Below, one piece after another: positions 10,664-21,500 of a DNA stretch of 64,000 bases. The stretch is from positions 18,870,590 to 18,934,589 of the forward strand of contig CM076667.1 in the NCBI GenBank assembly GCA_038496675.1, in the 5' to 3' direction. The position numbers were made by a program, and so were the translations under genes. Below the pieces are notes generated by a model. The model had not been told where the DNA came from, ran no database searches, and was given only the letters and a program-made list of their open reading frames with translations. Origin of the DNA: Rachycentron canadum. Its lineage: Eukaryota; Chordata; Actinopteri; Carangiformes; Rachycentridae. The first letter of the stretch is position 1. Each line of letters begins with the position of its first letter.

Positions 10664-12290
10664 GCCATTTTTTATTTTAGGTTTGCCAGAGCTTCAACAC
10701 TTCGTGACTGGAGATCAAATACTGAACTTTCTATCCTCTGGAGGTCCCAGCAGCTCCCGAGACAGACTCTAGCCCCTAAGGTACTTGAAGAGATGAGTTG
10801 GTATACTTGAAGCACTACATGTAAACCAGCACTGAGAGGTCGTCTGCACAAAATGTGCTGTTGTCGTTTTCCTGAAAGACACTGGTCTAGGACCGCTTCA
10901 AACTAAACTCAACACCATAGGAAAGATGAAAACAAAAAAACAAAAACTAAAAACACACACCTCCAATGATCTTTGCCCATTTTCATGATTAATTCTTAAG
11001 GTGCTTTAAGCAAATAAGCACTTTGCTTGAACTTGTTTATAGTTTGGACGGATGAGAAACTTGATTTTAAACTGGACTCAAACTAAAGAGGTTGATAATG
11101 ATGTTTATACTACAGCACTATAGAAATCTTTAGATAACAAATAATCATTTAAATGTAAGATAAAAGGGAAACACGCCAAAATGTTGTAGCTGAAATAGAA
11201 ACTATATTATTCTATATTAAATATATCTATATCTATATATATATATATCCTCTTCATCTACTCAGGTTTGTTGATAAACAAGACGTGGATGTACAATATG
11301 GAAATGTGGGTTGATTTTAATAGATAAAGGTTTCACATTGTTGGTGGTGCAGCGTCTCCATCGCGTCGCTTAAAAGGAAAAAAAAAAAATCCATCTGTGT
11401 TAGAAATCATTCATTTCAGTGCAGTTCAATTCAGGAGAAACTGACCTGATATACAACAAAAGAATCACTGAAACTTCCTGCAGAGTGAAACTTAAATGTT
11501 ATTTTAGTTTTTTAGTTTTTTTTTACCGTAATTCTGTTGTGTAGTGGATTAGAAAAGCACAGAAACATCTGAAAATTGAAGGCAGCAGTAAATAGTCCGT
11601 TGAAGCTCAGTATTTTTAGGCCCAAACACAATTTCCTGTTAAATACCTGTATGAGTTACAGTTCAATTTTTGGGCATGAGCTCAGGGGTTGATGAAACAT
11701 TTCCTGTCACATTTCCTGTTTAGGCAAGAACAGGATCAGAATGCAGCTTCACAAGTGAGTCATGTTAAGTTGAGTTCAGTGAATTTGTGTTTATGGCCTT
11801 AAAAACATGTAAAACTAAATCTGATGATGACTGAGGTTTGGAGACAAACTGGTGCATCTGTTACAAATAAAAATCCACTACCATGGTTAGATGAGGAGTC
11901 TATTAGAGGCACCAAATCATGTTTTGGTAGTTTATTATTAGGAGCACCTATCTTTGACATGACATTATCATACCACCTTAACTCTGACACCTGAGCTTCA
12001 ACACTTGTATTTACTGCAGTTTTTGTATTAAAAAAGTGTTTGTTATTCTGTCCACCCCGACGCTTGTAATATATGCAGAAATAACATATACCACAGCATC
12101 AAAGACAAGACTGGATGAGCTGTAAATACCACAGGTTATTAGTAACAGTGCTACAGGTGTTTTGTTTGTTTTTTAAGGTGGATTTTTCCTTTAGCTCAGC
12201 AGTGAATATTTTGTTATTTATGCATGTTCTATGTTATGTCCCTGTTCAGTCGCGACAATGCATTAAAAATAAACGTCTTCCTAAACTCCG
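10664..12290 (+). other. irf9 3' UTR (predicted extent)
   Basis: After the TGA there is about 1.6 kb without a coding signal, including an (AT)n tract near 11219-11249. AATAAA occurs at 11863-11868 and again at 12268-12273, the latter only about 150 bases from the stop of convergent emc9. The two transcripts therefore run tail-to-tail and may overlap. Confidence 0.5.
12268..12273 (+). terminator. Probable distal irf9 polyadenylation signal (AATAAA)
   Basis: Canonical AATAAA in CATTAAAAATAAACG, followed by a GT-rich stretch (ACGTGGCTGTGTTGGG). Confidence 0.5.
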
Positions 12291-12421
12291 TTGAACACGT
12301 GGCTGTGTTGGGTTATTAAAAAAACAAACAAAACAAAAATCACATTTGAACATAAGGACTTCGGGTCAGAACATAAATAAATCTGGGCTCTAGTACAAAC
12401 GGGGGCTACTTGTTGGGGGGC

Positions 12422-14363
12422 CTAGATGTTCCCGTTGGCCGGCGAGGCGAGCTCTGCTATCTTGGTGTTAAGTTTCTGATTGGTCCAGTCCTTTGTGATG
12501 TCGTCCAAGTGGCTGTCAAAATCCACCAATAGCATCTGATCGCCCAACTCCAGCATCTGACTGGCTATCGCCCGGGTCTCCTCCCACTGCCTCAGCATTA
12601 TCCTGAACAAGACGGACACAAAGAGATGTTGGTATTCATGTGGGACAGTGTGGGATCAGTACGTTATGGTAGTTTATTAGTAAGGATGCCAGGACAGAAG
12701 TTTCACTTTATTAAAAGGTACTTTTTATGGAACAAAGCACATTGCAGCTCATCTTCATCTTTTTAAATGATGGTCAGTTTAGAGGAAAATAGACCATAAA
12801 GCAGGGGATGAATTAGGGGGCGTGGCTACTGTGTGACTAACAGATTGTACCAGAAATGGCTACCTGCCAGAGGAAAAACAGAGCAGGTCAGATCCACCTT
12901 CTTCTATCACTGAAGCTCAGCTTGAGCATCTCCTCCCATAAGATTACTCTCACTCTTCACACTCTTCAGTTCAGTTACAGTCTTAAGTTCTCTCTCTGTG
13001 ATATTTAAGGGAGTTTAAAATATGAATTCAGTGCATTTCCATCAGCTGACACTGACAATCGATCGGGCATCAGTAGCTCCATGTAATATAATTTTGTTGC
13101 TGCTTCCCGACACATTAAGATGACTATCATTTTGGATTTGTCTCTTCTGATCCACTTGTCCCCTGTGGTGGATTAAACCTCTGTAAAATAAACTTTTATT
13201 GCCTTTTTTTTTGGTTTGTTTTTTTAATAAATGCATGATTTGATTTCATCTAACCACAAAAACATTCGCCAGCCCACCACCTGTCACTTACGTGTGTTTG
13301 TCTTTCAGCATCCATCTTGAATCTTTGCGCTCGTACATCACAATGGGAGGAACCCGATAGTCTGGAGACATCTTACCACCGTCAAGCTGTGAAAAAAACC
13401 AAGAGTAACACATATAGAGCATATAAAGTAACTAAAGATCAGATTTTATGATAAAGAAAATGTAAATCTAGAGAACGTTATAATGCCTTAAACCCACATA
13501 AAAATATCCCTAAAGTACTACGTCTGTAATGATGTTAAACAGAACTGCAAGAGAATCTTATTAGCAATAATGATTGATACCCATCTCAGTTATAAAACAG
13601 CAGCCAGAGTTTGTTTGTACTTACCATTAACAAAACTGCATTGTCAAACTGCTCAGCAATCTTATCAGCTATCTTTAGTGCACATGGCGTCGGGCTGTTG
13701 GGTGGAGCATTGGAAAAAAAAAAAAGAAAAAAGAAAGAAAGATGAACTTTTACCTTCATCAAGCCTCTGTACATATCTAATGAACCACAAACTTCAAACT
13801 TCATATTGCTGAACTGAGGGGAAAAAAAGGAACCAGAGGCCTGAAAACTCACCTACAATCTGATACGCAGGCGTTGGCTTGATAGTACCCTACTATCTGC
13901 TGCTGGGTCTGTGAACACCAGATATCCACCTGGAACAGACCGGACAGACTGAAGCTTTATTGAAATGCACATTGGAGCAAAGACAGAAGAAAGTCAGGTC
14001 TGTTTACTGCACTTTGTGTGAAATAAAAAAGTATTTGTGGCATTATTTATAAAAAGCATCCAGATTTTTTTAAATTTTTGGGCAGCACTGTAAAACAGCT
14101 GGAAAACAAACTGGATGTTAACCCATAGGTGTGATGCAGGATGGACACTGGGCCCTGGGTGAACCTGCCTGTGTGAGGGCCAGCTGAGTGATGGGGGCCA
14201 GGGGCAGGTGCGAGTGCAGCAGCGGGACGCAGTCGGTCACACACACAGCGCCACCTGCCGAGCTGGACGACAACAACAGGCCGTTGATGCTGCAGCGTGG
14301 AAACAGGCAGGCGTGCAGGTACATCTTCACATAGGCGCGACACGACAGCTCCACCTCACCCAT
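12422..14363 (-). CDS. emc9: ER membrane protein complex subunit 9
   Basis: EMC8/EMC9 is the cytosolic MPN-fold subunit of the EMC, which inserts tail-anchored and multipass proteins into the ER. Exons in transcript order: 14363-14169, 13929-13853, 13694-13625, 13386-13292, 12602-12422; phases join to 205 aa (human EMC9 about 208). Recognised signatures are MGEVELSCRAYVKMYLHA at the N terminus, CSINGLLL, CVTDCVPLLHSHLPLAP, VGYYQANACV, ALKIADKIAE, VDFDSHLDDI and DWTNQKLNTKIAE. MGEVE and the NGN-type ending favour EMC9 over EMC8. Intron 1 must use a GC donor (CAG|GCAGGT): the GT four bases on would shift the frame and hit TAG at the end of the next exon. Like other EMC8/9 proteins it need not be a working JAMM protease. 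EMC9 lies near RNF31/IRF9 in mammals. Confidence 0.93.
12603..13291 (-). other. emc9 last intron
   Basis: No extra exon. Around 12790-12930 there are repeat-like words (CAGAGCAGGTCAGATCCACC) also found in the repeat near 42080. The donor is CAC AC|GTAAGT and the acceptor is TTGTTCAG. Confidence 0.5.
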
Positions 14364-14814
14364 GGCGACTGCCGAGGGGGCACAGACACAAACAAACACA
14401 GCTGAAACCGGGCTTTAAAAAAAGAAAAAAAAACAACTCACACAACTCATGTGAAGGACAACGATGATATTCACGAAGCAAAACTGCACTAAATTCACCC
14501 ACAACTCACACAAAACCGACCTCCCAGGCTGAGTGTGTGTGTTTTTTTTTTTAAGCTAGCTGTGGCTCGGTCACCTGCCAGCCGGCTGATGTTGCTGCAC
14601 TTAGCATTAGCATTAGCATACGAGCTAACCTAACAGAGCTGAATTCGGTCTCACCTGAAGAATATAAATATTACACCGACGCTGTAGCTTCAAGAAGCAA
14701 ACGTTGATTAAGGATTATTATTTTTTTTAAATCTAACTGTTCATTTGAGCTTTAATGAAGCCGACAACTGCTAACGGTCTCCCCGTGAGGCTAATATACG
14801 GCGTCTGAACGGAT

Positions 14815-14930
14815 ACTTCCGGTCCCGCCCAGGTGTTAAATCTATTAATCTGATTGGCCGGGATGTCGACGTTGTGTCATGTGGTTGGAGCATCAAGGTG
14901 TCGATCGTTTCCACTTCCGCCTTCAGCAGC
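14815..14930 (-). promoter_or_regulatory. emc9 promoter region
   Basis: A likely housekeeping-type promoter upstream of emc9 (minus strand). ACTTCCGG at 14815-14822 reads CCGGAAGT on the transcribed strand (ETS site), and ATTGG at 14853-14857 reads CCAAT. Surroundings are GC-richer than flanking DNA. 5' UTR would cover about 14364-14800. Confidence 0.45.
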
Positions 14931-14949
14931 TAATGCTCGTGTTTTGTAG

Positions 14950-15520
14950 CAGTGCTCCCTCCAGTGGCGAGGATGTGGTGTAACGGGATAAAACGGGTTT
15001 ATATTCAGGTGAAAGAGGATCAGTTGGATTTTTCAGCCATTTAAAAAAAAATAATTTAAGTGTAAAAATTGCAACAACAGTCATTCCTCAACCTGCTAAG
15101 TGGTGCCTGGCTGATGTTCCCATTTCACCAAAATTTGTATGTGGTTTAAAGTTGCATCACCTTTATATAATACAGCCTAAAGTGAGCGGTTGTGTTCATT
15201 CAAGTCTCAGAGCACTGATATTGCTAAGAACACAACCTCCACAAAGGTGTAATGACAGTTGGCTGTAAGACTTCCTTTAGGCCACAAGTCACACTAACAT
15301 CTGGGGCTTTTTTCTAGTCACCAACCGCATGAATTTTACAAACAAGACACACAATGCCTTTGTAATGGGGTCTTCCTGAGTTCTTTGCACTATGGAGCAA
15401 CTAAATTACACCTTCAAAGCAGGCATGAAAGCATTAGTTGCCGACTTGCTTTGGTGCATTGCATTAAATCTAAACACTTATAAAAAATTTTAAAAAGTCA
15501 ACCTTTGAAGACAATACAGA
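14950..15520. other. Spacer between emc9 promoter and the P/Q-rich gene
   Basis: AT-rich, no coding exon and no clear mobile element seen. The two minus-strand genes are head-to-tail across this gap. Confidence 0.5.
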
Positions 15521-15525
15521 GGTAT

Positions 15526-15531
15526 TTTATT
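15526..15531 (-). terminator. Probable polyadenylation signal of the P/Q-rich gene
   Basis: The plus strand reads TTTATT, that is AATAAA on the minus strand, about 340 bases beyond the stop codon and past a predicted 3' UTR intron. Confidence 0.5.
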
Positions 15532-15866
15532 TTAAGGCAAGTTATGTACAATGTCCCAGCTCAAAACAGCTTCAGCATTGTGCCCAGAACAGACATTAAT
15601 GAACCTGCAAAGTTTGAATCATCCAAACAATCAGTCATCCTCAACTTGATTTAAGCCCATAACCAGCATTACAACCAGACTGTCACTGCACCTGGAGAAA
15701 GGGGAGTAGAGTAAAAACAGTTTACACACTAATGCTGCTCATCTACAGGGAAATGTGGCAGTGATCACACCTTACCATTTGGACAGAAGATAATGAACAT
15801 TGCCAGAAAATTGGAACAGCTGGATGACTGATTGGAGGCTGCTTGGGCACTTATGGTCTTGAGCCA
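15532..15866 (-). other. 3' UTR of the P/Q-rich gene with a predicted intron
   Basis: On the minus strand CCAAATG|GTAAGG (exon end 15776) and TTTCTCCAG|GTGCAG (exon start 15691) form a good 84-base intron (15775-15692). It lies about 90 bases after the stop codon, far enough to predict nonsense-mediated decay if it is spliced. Confidence 0.45.
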
Positions 15867-17450
15867 CTAGGGCTTTCGACGAGGACGTCTGTGAACTTGA
15901 GGTTGCTTAGGCAGGTAGCGCAGCATCTGGGGCTTGTAACTAGGCTGCTTAAGCAAATAGAAACCCAGCTGGGGCTGGTTAGATAGGTGAACTGGCAGCC
16001 AAGACATCAGGGGCCACTTGGGTGGGTAACTAGTATGTTGGGGCACTTGAGACCGCTTAGGTGGGTATCCAGGATGCATGGGCTGGTAACTGGAAGCCTG
16101 GGGCTGTTGGGGCCACTTGGGTAGGTAAACAGGCTGCTTGGGCATATGGCCAGGCTGCTGTGGTTGTGGAGGTACCTGAGGCTGCTGAGATACCTGCAGC
16201 CGGTGGAGATGCTTGGGCAGGTAGCTGGACTGCTGAGGAACCTGAGGCTGCTTGGGTACCTGCAGCCGGTAGGGCCGCATGGGTGTGTAGCCTGGCAGCT
16301 GAGGCACCTGTGGTGGTGGTGGGGGCACCCAAGACTCCTGGGGCTGCTTAGGCAGCTGGTAGCTGAAACGCTGGGGTTGGTAGCTGAAATGCTGGGGTTG
16401 TGGGGGCACCTGAGGCACCTGTGGTTGTTGGGGCCGCTGGGGTTGTGGGGGCACCTGAGGCCGCTGAGGCACCTGTGGTCGTGGGTGCACCTGAGGCACC
16501 TGTGGTTGTTGGGGCCGCTGGGGTTGTGGGGGCACCTGGGGCACCTGTGGTTGTTGGGGCCGCTGGGGTTGTGGGGGCACCTGAGGCACCTGTGGATGTT
16601 GGGGCCCCTGGGGTTGTGGGGGCACCTGAGGCACCTGTGGTTGTTGGGGCCCCTGGGGTTGTGGGGGCACCTGAGGCACCTGTGGTTGTTGGGGCCCCTG
16701 GGGTTGTGGGGGCACCTGAGGCACCTGGGGTTGTGGGGGCTGCTGGAGTTGTGGGGGCGCCCGAGGCTGTTGAGGCACCTGTGGTTGTTGGGGCCCCTGG
16801 GGTTGTTGGGGCACCTGAGGCTGCTGGGGCACCTGAGGCTGCTGGGGCAGGTAGCTAGGGTACTGAGGTACATAAGGCTGATTAGGCCACTGAGGAAGTG
16901 GCAGCTGGTAATCGGGCTGTGGTGCCTGCTGAGACACCTGGGGTGGATAGCTGGACTGCTGAGGGGGGTACACAGGCTGTTGAGGCACTTGCGGCTGAGG
17001 CGAGTGGCCAGGATGTTGAGGTACCTGTGGTTGTGGTGGTACCATAGGCTGCTGTACTACCTGGGGCTGCTGGTCGCTCCCCACTTGAGGCTGCTGCGGC
17101 TGATTAGAATAAATGGATAAGTGGCTGATCTGGTAATGTGGTTCCTGTGATTCAGTTTAAAATGGGTAACGTGGAAAATAAGTAGCTACTTGCCTCATTT
17201 GCATTTGAGTTTGAATCTCCATGCTTGTCATCAGAGCCAACACTGTAAGCTGTTAAAACATTTTAATTAATGGTATCACCAATTAATTTGTGTTAACATA
17301 ACTGACACTTACCATTTGTTTGACAGCATCCTATTGTTAGCAAGGACAGCAGCAGCCATCTAGAGAAGACATCCTGGTTACTATGATTTAATATTGAGTT
17401 GTGTAACTTTTAAAGTTAAACTATAAAACATACCCTATGAGAAACCCCAT
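15867..17450 (-). CDS. Secreted Pro/Gln-rich tandem-repeat protein, family unknown
   Basis: Predicted exons in transcript order: 17450-17434, 17359-17313, 17249-17194, 17144-15867; phases 2, 1 and 0 join to 465 aa. The first two exons give a signal peptide (MGFLIGWLLLSLLTIGCC), then a short linker YSVGSDDKHGDSNSNANE, then one long exon. Residues from about 60 on are P/Q repeats. A central block has 15-residue units (QVPQVPPQPQGPQQP, 45 bases each, plus-strand 16394-16735) with little divergence. The C-terminal part turns to Tyr/Lys-containing units (SYLPK, GYPPKR, SYPPKWP, VYLPKWP) and a basic end (RRPRRKP). No cysteine or other domain follows the signal peptide. Composition recalls fish egg-envelope P/Q domains, P/Q-rich SCPP proteins or adhesive proteins, but there is no ZP domain and the introns are not all phase 0, so I assign none. 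Intron 3 is only 49 bases with a GC donor; this is the weakest point of the model. Confidence 0.65.
16394..16735 (-). repeat. 45-bp coding minisatellite in the P/Q-rich gene
   Basis: Near-identical 45-base units run in frame (plus strand: GGGGGCACCTGAGGCACCTG, then a GTTGTTGGGGCC-type half). They vary mostly at one codon (CAGGGG versus CAGCGG, Gly/Arg after the first PQPQ). Low divergence suggests recent expansion and probable length polymorphism. Confidence 0.85.
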
Positions 17451-17459
17451 GGCTTTGGC

Positions 17460-18270
17460 CACTGTTGTAGGCCAGTGAAGCAACAAACACACTTCTATCA
17501 GCTCCTACCAAACCACACAACTGAACCAGTCTGAAAACAATTAGTCAGCGTGGCCCCTGTGGATCTCTTTAAAAGCCTTCCACTCTTAATTTTCTGTTTC
17601 CAGGTGTGAGTAGTTGAAGACAGGTGTGGCCAATTATATGACCGGAGCAGTTGACTACAAAAGGTGGGAACAAGTCTTTCTGAACTCTTGAGTCTAAGTG
17701 AAAAAGATTGATATGAATTGTTGGTTGAGCCCCTTTGCAGCTCGACCTGGGAGATATCTGTACACATTAGGAAAGAATCTAGAAGAAATCATGTCAGTTT
17801 CATAGCTGTGTGTCATTTCATACCTTAAAATACTTGGCTCAGTAACTATCCAGAAAAGAGCAGAATAAAATCTGTTAAAATTAGTGATGATCTTAACTAC
17901 ATTTGTGTCTCATATTTATATATCATTACTAAACACACACAAACATAATAAAAACTTATTTTCCTTTTAAACCCTCATATTAAATTTGAACCTAATTCAA
18001 GTTTCATGTCCTCATTTTCTTTTTCTTTTTTTTTCATATAACAAATAATTTCTTGTGGAAATATAATATGAGCTGAGTCATTTATCTGTTTTAAATCTCT
18101 TCTTAAAACATACTTTTATCGTATAGCCTTTCATGATTTTCGCTGGTTTTTATATTTTCTGTTTCATCTGTTTTCTGCTGCCTTGTGAAGCACCTTGTAA
18201 CTTTGTTTTAAAAAGTGCTCTATAAATATAATATAATATAAAAATACATTGGTTTTCATCGTAATATCTT
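17460..18270. other. Shared upstream region of the P/Q-rich gene (-) and nceh1 (+)
   Basis: The two genes are divergent. Next to the P/Q gene, minus-strand TTTTAAAG (about 17569) could act as a weak TATA element. The rest is AT-rich and includes repeat-like words near 18080-18240 (AAAGTGCTCTATAAATATAAT). The minus-strand frame at 17498-17767 shows no family resemblance. Confidence 0.4.
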
Positions 18271-18274
18271 AAGA

Positions 18275-18293
18275 ACTACATTTCCCATCAGCA
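18275..18293 (+). promoter_or_regulatory. ZNF143/SBS-like motif in the nceh1 promoter
   Basis: ACTACATTTCCCATCAGCA closely resembles the ZNF143 (SBS) consensus ACTACAATTCCCAGNATGC. It lies about 260 bases before the ATG, at the left edge of a CpG-rich stretch (18340-18540), which suits a TATA-less promoter. Confidence 0.5.
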
Positions 18294-18537
18294 ACCACAT
18301 TACGCAATACTTATCCTACTTCCTGGAATGATATTTCAAAATAAGAACGTCGTCGTACGTCGGTCGTTCGCCAACGATATGAAAAGACCGAAGACCTCAG
18401 CCCCGACTTTTATTCTGAAATCGGGGTCATTCATCCGTGTTTCGTCGATCCCTCGCGGAGCCACCGACCGCCCGGGACCCGTGGGAGCGTGAATCCCGTA
18501 TGAACGGTGGGATCCTGGGCAGGTACAGTCCGCCGCG

Positions 18538-21500
18538 ATGAGGCTCCGTTTGGCCGGGGCCGTGCTGCTGTCGGCGGCCGCCTACTACGTCTACCTGCCG
18601 TTACCGAGCGGCGTGAGCGAACCGTGGAAGCTGATGCTGCTGGACGCGCTGTTCCGGAGCTTCATGCAGGCGGTGAGAGCTGAGGGATGCCGAGGTGGAC
18701 AGGTTGATGTCCGGGGGTGGGGGCAGCACCAGAGAAAACAGAGTATTAACACCGGGGGGGCATCAGATGAACAACCGTTTATTCATCAGATGGAGCTGAA
18801 GGTTAGAAATCAGAATAAATACAAAGGTGTGTTATTAATATTCATGATAGTGTGAGACTGGAAACACACAATAACAATAACACTGTGTCTAAAAAACGTG
18901 ACACGGGGAAAGAAACAGAAAAAATATAATAACAGACAATGTAGCTATTTACTAAATATATTCTACTGTACTATAATGTACATGTACTGTACTATGGTCT
19001 ACTAATACTATACTATAGCCCAGTATTCTCTACTGTACTGTAGTAGACTCTTCTATATTACACTATACTTACTATATTAAACTGTCCTAAACTATAATAT
19101 ACTATACTGTTGTCTTCTATATTATACTATACTATACTATATGGTACTCTAGTATACTCTGCTGTACTATAGCCTACTTTACTACATTATACTATACTGT
19201 AATATACTACACTAAAGTCTTCTATACTCTACTATACTGGAGTATATTGTATTATAAACTACTTTACTCCAGTACACTATACTTTACTGTACTTTACTGT
19301 AATATACTATAATATATTGCAATATATCTCACTATACTTAACTCTATACTCTAATACTGCTAGTACTACTACACTATAATAAAATCTACTGTGCTATGAT
19401 ATAATTTCCTGTATATAAATACACTGTGATAATATACTACAATAATAAATTAATATACTCCACAACACTATACTATACAATGCTATATTATTCAATACTA
19501 TTCCTTTATAATATAAACTATAGAAGAATAAACTTGAATATAACTGAACATATATACTGGGCTGTAATACTGTATGTATTTGTATGATATACAGGTATTA
19601 TAGTATCATTATTATTGTTATTATTATTATTCAATAGAATCTAATATTAAACACAATAGAAATAACTGGGCTATAACATATACTGATAGAATCTGAGCCC
19701 ATTAGTGGATCGTCACTGTCGTATGAGCAGCATGTGGCAGGAACACAACGATCTCAGGTGTTCAGAGTAACAAGAAAATGACCTTTGACCCCGGTGCTGA
19801 ACGTCCTTTAACCTGTACCTCTTATGTCACAGCTGTATGTAACGTGTTAGATTTAACTTAAGCTGCCCTTGAGCTTTCAAGTCTTATAATCTAATGCGTC
19901 GACGCAGTGCGGCGAGTTTTCACACACGCTCACTGTACGGGACAGGTTTTCACGCCCTGCTGCGTCTTCGCCTGCAGTGCTGCCGGACTTGTTTCTGCTC
20001 TACCTGGGTGTTTTAACACCACAGAGACAGGGAGAGGCCTCAGGCTGACAGATCACCTTATTTTACCATTTTACCATGAAGGTAGAAGTCGTACAAGTTT
20101 GAGGGTTTTGGTGGAACCAGATATCACAGAGAAGAAGAAGACGACGACTGTTTAACACCTGTCACATTAAGACATAATCTGTCCTTTCAGCTCAGATGAT
20201 AATTGGTCCGTTTGTTTGTTTTTGTGTTTCCAGAGTGACGTGGCTCATGCGCTGGGTGTTTGCCATCGCGTCCACCTTTTGAACCGGGTGGTGTCCTGGG
20301 TGGAGGTGATCGAGGCCCGCTCCTGCCCCGCCGTGCACGTGACCGACTCCAGGCTGGGCGGCGTGCCCACCAGAGTCTTCCAGCCAAAGGGCGGGAAGAC
20401 GCCGAAAAGAGGGGTCGTATATTTCCATGGGGGAGGCTGGGCCCTCGGCAGCGGCCGTGAGTGTCGGATTTAAGAGTCAGAAGAAAAACATGATGACTTT
20501 AGTAAAATCTGCAGAAATAATATTAACTGGCTACTAACTTAAGTAGTTAGTTAACTGCTTTGTGTTCCTTCCTTGGAGTAGATTCAAATAAGATAAGAGC
20601 TCTTTAAATGTCATTGTTGTCTATATAACTCACACAGGAATGCGATCATATGACCGTCTTTGCCGAAAAATGGCGGAGGATCTGGACGCCGTCGTCATGT
20701 CTGTTGAGTAAGTTCTGGAATTATAAATAAAAACCTGTGCAAGTTTCTCTACTATTGTTTTTTCATTAGTTTGTTGAAACTTTTCCGAAACATTCATTCA
20801 ATTACTTTCTCAAAAATGAATAAAGGTCATTTTACTAAAAAATGAAAATATCCAACAGAGTAATTCAGTAATTCATCATGTAAATGATTAATATTAACAG
20901 AATTATTGGTGATTAATTCTGTCAGTCCTCTACTGGATGAATCACTGAAATGTCTCAGCAGTAAAGTGAAGCACTAACACAACACTGTCCAGACTGGGGC
21001 TTTTTAAAGCATGATGCATGACTGTGTTGTCTGCCTGTGATGTGTTGTTGCTATAGTTACCGTCTCGCTCCAGAGGCGGTGTTCCCAGATCAGTACCACG
21101 ACGCGTTAGCGGCGTCGCGGGCCTTCCTGTCGGCTCGGGTTTTAGAGCGCTACGGCATCGATCCACAGAGGCTGTGTGTGTCCGGGGACAGCGCAGGGGG
21201 GAACCTGGCTGCTGCTGTGGCACAGGAGGTAAACGAAACAAACGCACACCTCATGACATCTACAGCTGTGTCCTGATTCAGGGGCCACATCTGCATTTGA
21301 AGACCAGTTGTGTCACAGCTGTGTGACTAGACTGTCCCACCTTGAAATGTGACCGACAAATGTGTCCTTCTTCTGGGTGGATCCTTCACGGCCTGACATA
21401 TCCCATGATTCATTGCGAGTTGGTAATGAAAATAATAAACAGAAAGTCTGAGGTTCTGGTAAATGTGAGTGTTGGGTTTCAGCTAAGACCTGACCTTAGT

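Noticed and set aside
16146..17120. 324-aa plus-strand open frame (Leu/Gly/His-rich) and other long frames at 16007-16873 and 16400-16858
   Set aside because: They are other-frame readings of the P/Q repeat; only the minus-strand P/Q frame connects in phase to a signal peptide.
15867..17450. Identity as a ZP egg-envelope protein or an SCPP mineralisation protein
   Set aside because: No ZP or trefoil domain follows the P/Q region, and intron phases 2, 1, 0 differ from the all-phase-0 SCPP pattern.
21340..21430. Words shared with about 27920 as a regulatory pair
   Set aside because: More likely dispersed repeat remnants; the match is short.
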